DNA of 64,000 bases from Linepithema humile (Eukaryota > Arthropoda > Insecta > Hymenoptera > Formicidae), in assembly GCF_040581485.1 (NCBI RefSeq), contig NC_090129.1, positions 28,548,764-28,612,763 on the forward strand, in the 5' to 3' direction. Made by a program: the position numbers and the translations under genes. Every line of letters starts with the position of its first letter. Position 1 is the first letter of the stretch. Below the pieces are notes generated by a model. The model was not told the DNA's origin. It made no database searches and saw only the letters and a list, made by a program, of their open reading frames with translations. Of the stretch, positions 56,116 to 64,000 are shown in pieces.

Positions 56116-59062
56116 AATTGGCCGAAATCGATTCTTACGTGTATTCCGGCTGATAGCTACGCTATTCCACGCTATCGCTTGTGTATCAGATTTCCATTGC
56201 AAGCCGAGTGCTTCTCTATCGGAGGAGAAGATGCGAACGTTGCTTTCTTATATGCACTTTAGCACAGACTCCAACCACGAGATGCGTTTATTATCTCATG
56301 AATGTAGAAACGTGACTTCACTTGGTGATATCTCTGATAGATGTCAGCATTAGTGTCTCATCGACTGTGAATCAGCATTAATGCCTCATCCTTTGAATGA
56401 CGTTCCGCTTATCATTCGATTTGATAGAGAAACAGTAGGGGAGCATTGCCATTGACATACGAACAAGCTCAGTTATCCCGCGTTTATCCGCATAAACTAG
56501 AGCGCTCGTAGCGCGTGGCGTTTTCCGAGCTACCCGGTAAACTAGAGCAAGGAAGACTCGAGGATCGCGATCCAGTAGGAATCGCGGCTCGGTAGTCCTT
56601 CCTGCGTGTTTACGAGTCTCAGATCAAGGTAAGAACTTATCTTTCTTACGTACCTTTCTCTTCATTTAATGATAGAAAACATTTTTTTATATATCATACA
56701 AATATATTTCTATATAACATTTAATGCAAATATAAAAAAGCATTTAAAAAGTTTACTTTTAAGATTAAAAATTCAATTTTATTTTCCATAACATTTTATA
56801 TTTTAATATACCTTAACAAATAACACTTGTACACTAAGAATGTATATCGAGAATTTGTATTTTTATAGTTCAAAAAAAGACAAACGATCGTAAGAAACAT
56901 CGATAAACAACGATAATCTATTGAACATAAGAAACATCGAATCAATGATAATCTTTCCGTGATATTAATGCCAATTTGCTATTTTCTTTTTAATAAATAG
57001 CCAATATTTGCAACAAATACAATTCTCTTTGAAATTATTTATTTATATTGTCATAATAGTATAATATAATAATAATGTCATTATGTGTGTATAATATTGT
57101 AATTACACTTATTAAAAAGAAAAATGAGAAAGATAGAAGCAATAATTTAAAAATTATAAAGTTCTGCCTAACGTTTTTTTTACATTTGGAAAATTTTTTC
57201 TCTCAAATAATATAATTATGAGATTTTACATAATTATACAATTGCGTATTTGCTTTAAATGCGTTCTTTTACAAAGAATGTTAATAAGAAATACAACGGA
57301 AGTAATAATCAGCTAAGACTTTAGATTAACGTCCATCTTCGTCTATGCTACTCGTGCTTAGAGGATAAATTACACAATTACGTAAGTCTACATCTCAGGT
57401 ACATAAAGAAAACGAATGATTGTGAAAAAGTCATAAATTTCTTATGCTCATTTTTCACTTTGAACATTAGAAGCAAATAAAAATGTTTTATATACATTAA
57501 TTATTATATATATTTGGAATTAATTCTTAGTATTTTATGCGACATACTTCGACATTAATGTGTTGATGCACGAAAACCACGTGCAAGATTTATATGAATA
57601 TTTATCGAGTCAACAAATTCAATTAGATTTCTTGATTAGATAAGTATATAAGTATTGCTTACTCATGAATAAATATTACTTAATCCATTGTGATAGAAGT
57701 AGCACAAAAAATAAAACTTTTAATTTTTATCTTATAAACCCTTTATAATCGAATCACAAAGTAAATTTGGTATTTGCATCTAAGCAAGTTATTGAATAAT
57801 TAATATTCTTTTTTACGAATCAATAGCGTTACAAGTATCTTATGAGCAACTGATAAAAGTGTATAATGTGTAGTCGCTTACTGGTTAAGTAGAGAGTATA
57901 AAAATAGTATTTATGATCCCAATCTGCTGTATCATTATCGTGTGAAATTCTAATCGTTTAAGTAACGGAACAGATAAAATTTAGTGTGTTGTGTGCGCAT
58001 TATCGTTTATCGCTCCATTTAGTTTACGGATGCATATATTGTAACATTCACGAGATTAGGTCGGCGTCTTCTAGCTCAAAAAGTAAGTTATGTAACGACG
58101 CTTTTGCATACGCATCCGAAAGACGTCACCGTTACTGTACCGAGGTATCTGCAAAGCGAGTGCAACGTGCGAGAGATTTATCGTCCCTATTAACGTATTA
58201 ATAATTACGCGACTATGATGAAAGATAACGGCCTTATCGCCACCCGTGTTACACACATATACGCACACGTGTGTTTCGTGATTTTAAAACTCTCTGCACG
58301 CTGCAATGTACACGCGCTAAATGCATTGCGAGCGGCAGTCATCGACCACGTGTAAAATGGCTTGGAAACACTGCAGATGACTGCGACCTTCCGATTGTTT
58401 TTTACATTCTATCGGATACGTGTTATTTAGACAGAATTAAGAATTCCAGGGTGCAAGTCATTATTGACTGCCGTTATCGTGACAATGCGTTGTTTCTGCG
58501 CTAAATGTATTTTATATGGCGCATTGACTTAATTAATGACGCCGCGAAGCTCTTATCGCGAAACTTAATTTTCTGGAACTCCCTTGTCGAAGCAGATTAT
58601 GTGAGCAAAGCATTGTCAGTCTGCCAAGACCGGCGAGAATTGCTTGGAACGAGAAATATCCAGAACTCGAAATCAACGTACACGTAATTTTGACACAATT
58701 CGATATAAATGCAAACTAAATAGATCTAAGTAGGTCATACATTTTTTTTAATTTCTATCTTTCTCTGAAGAAACTTACGATCTATTTATTTCATGTTTCC
58801 ACTTTTTACGCAAAATAACTGAACAGTTAAATGATCTGGAAAAAAAGCAACATTTTAATTTTTTTCCAGACATTTATTTAAAAAAATTTTAATTTAATTT
58901 AATTTGCATGAATGACAAATTAATCCAATATTTCTATTTTTTTTCTTAATTGTAGTCTATTTATTTCAATCTTTTGCTAAAAACGAGAAAAATAAAAGAA
59001 ACGAGAGAATAATTGATTAATCTTGAAAAAAATAAAGCCTTTTTTAATTGATTCTTTTTAAG
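56116..59062. other. Region 5' of the Oatp exons
   Basis: No protein-coding exon is recognised. Short frames at 57986-58201 and 58271-58687 lie in moderately GC sequence but show no domain. It may hold the promoter, 5' UTR and upstream coding exons of the Oatp gene. Confidence 0.4.
56450..56628 (+). promoter_or_regulatory. Candidate 5' UTR exon with splice donor
   Basis: This patch is less AT-rich than its surroundings and ends GAGTCTCAGATCAAG before GTAAGA, a strong donor. No ORF continues through it. It could be a non-coding first exon of the Oatp gene 2.4 kb downstream. The left bound is arbitrary. Confidence 0.25.
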
Positions 59063-62000
59063 GCTACCGGAATTATGAATAAGGGCTGCGGAGTATGCGG
59101 GATTTATCCCAAATGGTTACGGAATCGGGCCACGCACAGGAACTTCATCGCGGTATACGGTTTACTGGGCACCGTCCAGGCGATGGCCTTCATCTACATC
59201 GCCGTCACCTTGACGACTTTGGAGAAGAGATTCAAGATACCCAGTCGTACGACTGGTAAGTCTCTTACTCCCGCGTAAATCACATATAGTTAAGACTTCA
59301 CGACGTGGCAACTTTTGTTTGACAATATTTATAAAGATACACATCATTTACGGGCACGAGAATCCTACGCGGGTGGTTCGCGATTATAAATTTTCACTGG
59401 AGATTAATTATTAGGCGCGACGCTAAACAATTATTTGGAAAAAAAACTCGCAATATTTGTTGCGCGCACGTGATGCGCGCAACAAATTATTCGTACTCGT
59501 GTTTTATCTCGACACGGTGGAATTTTGAACGTCATCTCGTCTTAATCGTCTTCAGCCTCGGATTCCATTGCCGGCAAAGCCGAATAATCGAGCATCTCCG
59601 CGGGTATATTCGCGTTTAAGTACTCGTACTTGCACACGCACGGATCGCGTTTCCGTGTGCGTTTATCTAGTAGGTAAGTAGTGTGTCGCAATCATAGAAG
59701 TGACAAATCTGTCATACAACGAGCGTTATACATGCACTGAACAGCCAAGACACGCGGACACGCATCACATGAGCCTGTAGTTAATCATAACACTCGAGAT
59801 ATTGATATATTTTATTAAAAAGTTTTTTCGAATAATTTCAAAATAAATATAATATTTCGTAGAAAATTAGTTTAGCCGGTGAAGTAATAGGATATATAAA
59901 AAATGACGTATACAAGATGATTTTTTTATATATAAACATTAATGACATTAATATGTAAAATGTGTGCAGGATATTAAAAAAAATTCAATATTTATAATTT
60001 GCGCGCAAATAAATAAAGTTCTTTATCAAAGAATTCAAGTAAAAAGTTTGAATATCTATTATCGACAAGTGACATTTACGTATTAAAGTAAAATGATAAA
60101 GTAATCCGTAAGTAAGATAAAGTAATACTGCGATAAACAAAAACGAGGAAGTCATTTATACCAAGAATACTCTGCTATAAATTGCTACAAATTGCTTTTA
60201 TCATTGATAAAATTAATTTTTTAATCTAATTAATAAATTTTATTTTTTTTATATATATATTCTGCTCAGATTGATAAGAATAATAAACAATCTGCACATT
60301 ATTGTTTATTATTCTTATCAATCAAATATATATTATACATTTAAACAGTTAAGCAAAGATGACAAATATGACGAATAAGACAAAATGATGAATATTAATA
60401 TGTGTTTTGAATTCGCTTTGCACATTTCTCCTGGATATTAATTATAATGTATTTTGATTCCTGCAAAGTAGATAAATGCATATTACAGTCGTACGCCAAC
60501 GCCACGATGTTGCGGTTTTTCATGTACAAGGCAAACGATGGTTTCATTATCTTCGAACGATCGATACACCTTTATGCATGCTGTTGCAATTTGATATCAG
60601 GATAGTGTGACGCGAGATCTCTTTACGACGTTCCGAATACTTCGAGTTTGCACACAGAAAATTAATAGAAACCTTGTTATTTACGTCACAAGATTTCTGC
60701 ATTTTTAATTATACGATTAAAATTTATTTACCATTTGTTTGCAATTTAAAAATTTTAATTGTTCTTTATATTGAATTTAATTGCAGAGCAAAAAATTAGA
60801 GTGCAAATGAAGATAGAAAAAGCGAGCTAAATTAATTCATCACTTGCACATATAATAGGTGTAGATTATAAAATTCTTTCGATAATCTCACAGGATTGAT
60901 CCTTTCGGGTAACGAGATTTCTCAGATCTTGTCTCTGATCTTGACCTACTACGGAGGATCCAGTCATCGGCCAAGATGGATCGCGGTTGGAGTCAGTTTG
61001 AGCGCATTGTCCTGTCTTGTTTTGGCCCTACCGCACTTCATATACGGCCCTGGAAAGGACGCCTTAGCATTAACGAAGGAATATTTGGATCAGACTTTGT
61101 TAAACATGACGAACAAACATGACCTTGCGACTTGTCCACGCACGGATCAGCCGGAACAGTGCGACGCCGAAACCATGTTGAGCGTTAGTCTGCTCCCTCG
61201 ATTGCTCGTTTTTATATCTCAATTTATCCTTGGCATTGGAACGACGCTTTACTACGGCTTGGGACAGACGTATTTAGACGATAACACGAAGAAGAAAAAT
61301 ACACCTATGCTTTTAGGTGAGCTATCGATTAATAAAAGAATATTATCGATAAGTAATTTTCAGAAGCAGCTTTTTTATTAATGTGTTACAATAATATACC
61401 TGTTACCTTGTTATTGAAACTGATAAGAAAGAAATGCGCGAAATGATATCTTAAGAGTGTATTTAAGATAAATTATTGCCACATTATTTAGTTTCATAAA
61501 TATGAAATTTTTTGGTCTCTTTATCTAAATTTATTATGAAAATTCGTAATTATAATTTATGCGCTACAAATCTCTGACTGCGTAATAATTGTTGAATTCA
61601 ATCTAATTTCATTTGCAAGGTTTTACATTTGCCCTACGCACTGTGGGTCCAGCGATCGGATTTCTATTGGGCTATGCTTGCTTGAGTTTATACATAGACC
61701 CAAAACTGCATCCTGTTATCACGCAGAAGGATCCGCGATGGTTAGGCGCATGGTGGCTCGGATGGATAATCCTCGGCGTTACAATGGGTATGTTCGGCGT
61801 TCTGATCGCTTTGTTTCCACGTGAACTTCCTAAATCGGAAAATACTTCTAAAAAGGTAATACTTTACTAATCATTGACATTAAAATACTCTCGAAAATAA
61901 TTAAAAGCGTTATATTATCAGTAACATAAAGGAATTACAAGTTATTCAATCTTAATTTATCGTAAAAAATATATTATTTTTTGTACATATTTTTCATCTA

Positions 62001-63869
62001 TATAAAGATAATAATTGTCCTTAGAAAAGTTCGTTAGTTCTGTTGCTCCACATGAGATACCTAGTTCTAAATTAGAAAAATAAATTATTTAAGGAATATT
62101 CTAAATATCGTCAAACCAATTAATAAAGACATTTCGTTTCAGGATGGCGAAATACCTTTGAAGCTAGATCTACAGCAACAGCCTCCGCTGCAGATGGAAC
62201 CCACGAAACCAATACCTCAGGAGGCTGAATACATTCCGACTATTCGCGAATTTCCAAAAGCCATGAAACGACTGTTAACTAATAGGCTGTTGACCTGCAA
62301 CAACTTAAGCACCGTATTTTACATACTCGGCGCTTCGGCCTATTTTACATTCATGGCGAAGTATCTTGAAGTTCAATACGGTACGTCCGCGGCTGGCGGC
62401 ACTGTGATAGCAGGTACATACGTTTATTTATATACAGTTACATTGATTACATTTACAAACTATTATTTGAAATATCTTAGACGCATACGTTTAACAAATA
62501 TTGCGAAAAACGTTTTCAAAATTAACGAACAAGGAATTATTCACATTAAAGAGAGTTGCATCGGCAACTAACGTTTGGATCAACAATTATAAATACAGAC
62601 AGCGCACAAAAATCTCGCATTGACCTTAGAACCCACTATTTTCATATAATTAAATATTATTTGTTACAATTTTTAATATTAAGCAATTTTTTCTATTTTT
62701 TAAGAAATAATTGATTCTAAATTCTTCTGCTGAAAAGAATATATTTTAAATACAGATAGCGCACAAAAATCTCGCATTAACCTTAGAACCCACTATTTTC
62801 GTATAATTAAATATTATTTGCTACAATTTTTTAAGAAATAATTGATTCTAAATTCTTCTGGTGATAAAAATATTTCACTTGACATGAAATATATATAGAA
62901 TAAATGTATGATATAATTATATACATATTATATATAAATATTTATATTTTTTTATTGTTATTTATAGGTCCTGTATCGCTAGTTGGCATGGTATTAGGAT
63001 TCTTATTATCGGGATTAGTGATTAGCAAATTCAAACCGGGCCCTAGACCGCTCCTCGCGTGGAACGTTCTCGTCGGCATTTTCTTTGTCATAGGACAAGT
63101 GTGCTTCACATTTCTCGGATGCACGGGCTCCGGAATTCATGGCATAAACTCAGAAACTATGCAGTGAGTATATTCCCGATACAAGCTTCGGAATAAAAAT
63201 CCTTTCGTTCACGCCTAAGCGCAGTGGAATTCGATATAAAATTTTTATCTGTTTGCAGAATGAATCTGACAGACAGCTGCAATGCCGATTGCAACTGCGC
63301 GGGCGTCAAGTACTCGCCGGTCTGTCACGAGGCGTCGAAAACGACTTTCTTCTCCGCCTGCCACGCGGGATGCCGGACGATGCTGGACGATAAACAGTTC
63401 AGCAACTGTAGTTGTCTGCCGTTGGGCGAACTCGGCCGTGCTGGAAGTCACTTCGAGTATTTCAGCTCCAGCAGAGCCTTTCTTCCGGAGCAGCAGATGT
63501 ATCTGCCCGACTCGCAGGCGTTGCCGCCGATCTTCGACAAGGTCCGAGCCGGCCCGTGCACCACCAACTGCAACGGGCCGTATCTGCTCTTCACAGTGCT
63601 CAGCACCGTGATTCATACGCTAGGCTGCTCCGGAAAAATCGGCAACGTCCTGGTGAATTACAGGAGCGTCGAGAAGCGAGACAAGAGCTTCGCCCAAGGC
63701 ATCACGCTGATGATCATCTCGCTACTGGCTCTCATCCCGGGGCCGATCATTTACGGAGCCATTATTGACTCGACTTGTCTCGTATGGGAGGAATCTTGCG
63801 GGACCAGAGGAAACTGCTGGTTTTATCATCGAGAAAACTTTCGATTTTTAGTGAACATTTCTTCGGCCG
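59063..63869 (+). CDS. Organic anion transporting polypeptide (Oatp/SLCO family), internal exons, gene runs off both visible ends
   Basis: Six exons are seen: 59063-59255, 60894-61316, 61620-61855, 62143-62413, 62968-63163 and 63259-63869. All have GT-AG borders and consistent phases (1,1,0,1,2,1). The protein is a 12-span plasma-membrane transporter of large amphipathic anions. Evidence includes CGVCGIYPKWL before helix 1, TLTTLEKRFKIPSRTTG, LSGNEISQILSLILTYYGG, the family signature DPRWLGAWWLGW near extracellular loop 3/helix 6, and the Kazal-like loop 5 with many cysteines (SCNADCNCAGVKYSPVCHEA then CHAGC and CSCLPLG). Helices 9-10 follow (LLFTVLSTVIHTLGC, GITLMIISLLALIPGPI). The N-terminal exon and the final exons are outside or unrecognised. 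The exon 1 and 2 wording resembles insect Oatp74D, which imports ecdysone in flies, but I cannot settle the subfamily by eye. Confidence 0.9.
59455..59487. repeat. Perfect 14-bp inverted repeat in the first Oatp intron
   Basis: ATTTGTTGCGCGCA, five bases (CGTGA), then TGCGCGCAACAAAT. It is a short GC-centred hairpin; possibly a protein-binding palindrome, otherwise chance. Confidence 0.6.
60270..60322. repeat. Perfect 22-bp inverted repeat in an Oatp intron
   Basis: Two 22-base arms (beginning ATTGATAAGAATAATAAAC) are exact complements around a 9-base loop, flanked by AT repeats. It is a small hairpin, perhaps the core of a MITE. Confidence 0.7.
62591..62875. repeat. Tandem duplication (period about 157 bp) in an Oatp intron
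   Basis: Two adjacent copies share AAATACAGACAGCGCACAAA (second copy with one change) and CTTAGAACCCACTATTTTC. The second copy is slightly shorter. It is intronic and non-coding. Confidence 0.85.
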
Positions 63870-64000
63870 GTGAGTATCGCCAGCTTGACGATCTATATAT
63901 TTTATTGAACTGGTGCTTGTTCGTTGATTAGATAGAAAAAGATGCAACGTGTGTGGTCGATAAAAAAACGACGAACAGTGGCTATTGACCGATATCCAAA
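63870..64000. other. Start of the next Oatp intron at the window edge
   Basis: Begins with donor GTGAGT at 63870. The open frame that runs on to 63931 is read-through and not expected to be coding. Confidence 0.7.

Larger units (their letters stand above)
59256..60893. other. First visible Oatp intron
   Basis: About 1.6 kb with no coding signal, and the two hairpins listed separately. Confidence 0.6.

Noticed and set aside
57986..58687. Three consecutive short + frames upstream of the Oatp exons
   Set aside because: They lack recognisable domains and consistent splice phase; they may be 5' UTR but cannot be supported as coding.
63245..63768. Long alternative frames overlapping the last Oatp exon
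   Set aside because: They are shadows; the Oatp frame carries the cysteine-rich loop and helices and has correct splice phases.

Overview
This is AT-rich nuclear DNA from an insect, most likely an ant or other hymenopteran. That is inference: it rests on intron-containing genes, an insect-type Oatp, a USP/RXR-like ligand-binding domain close to the hymenopteran form, and dense short inverted-repeat transposons. No rRNA, tRNA or CRISPR was seen.

Layout. (1) 1-8560: the 3' end of an RBM24/38-like RNA-binding protein gene on the + strand; its RRM exons lie left of the window or were not found. (2) About 8561-12900: its 3' region with several miniature inverted-repeat elements (MITEs). (3) About 12900-33715: a segmental duplication carrying two open copies of an RCC1-repeat plus BTB-domain gene (17175-20691 and 24887-28449). 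Each copy is separated from the next by a repeated block crowded with MITEs, many of them nested. (4) 35290-37567: a USP/RXR nuclear-receptor paralogue. Its DNA-binding domain is ruined, but the ligand-binding domain is open and spliceable and starts at its own ATG just after the wrecked zinc finger. (5) 38348-41480: a partial copy of the repeated block holding a 2.1-kb compound insertion. (6) 42513-52316: a transposon graveyard. It has a Tc1 relic, hAT elements with perfect 8-bp target duplications, a TTAA element, and a THAP/P-element-type transposase gene split by the other elements but keeping a 519-codon catalytic ORF. (7) 52320-56115: a third RCC1-BTB copy, 5'-truncated and broken. (8) 59063 to the right edge: exons of an organic anion transporting polypeptide (Oatp/SLCO) with the family signature and a cysteine-rich extracellular loop.

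How the parts relate. The three RCC1-BTB copies share a MITE at the same intron position, so that insertion is older than the duplications. Two duplication borders (52320 and 38507) fall exactly at MITE edges, which suggests recombination between dispersed MITEs. The DNA-binding-domain-less USP paralogue lies about 21 kb from the Oatp gene. One insect Oatp (Oatp74D) imports ecdysone and USP is half of the ecdysone receptor, but nothing in the sequence proves a functional link.
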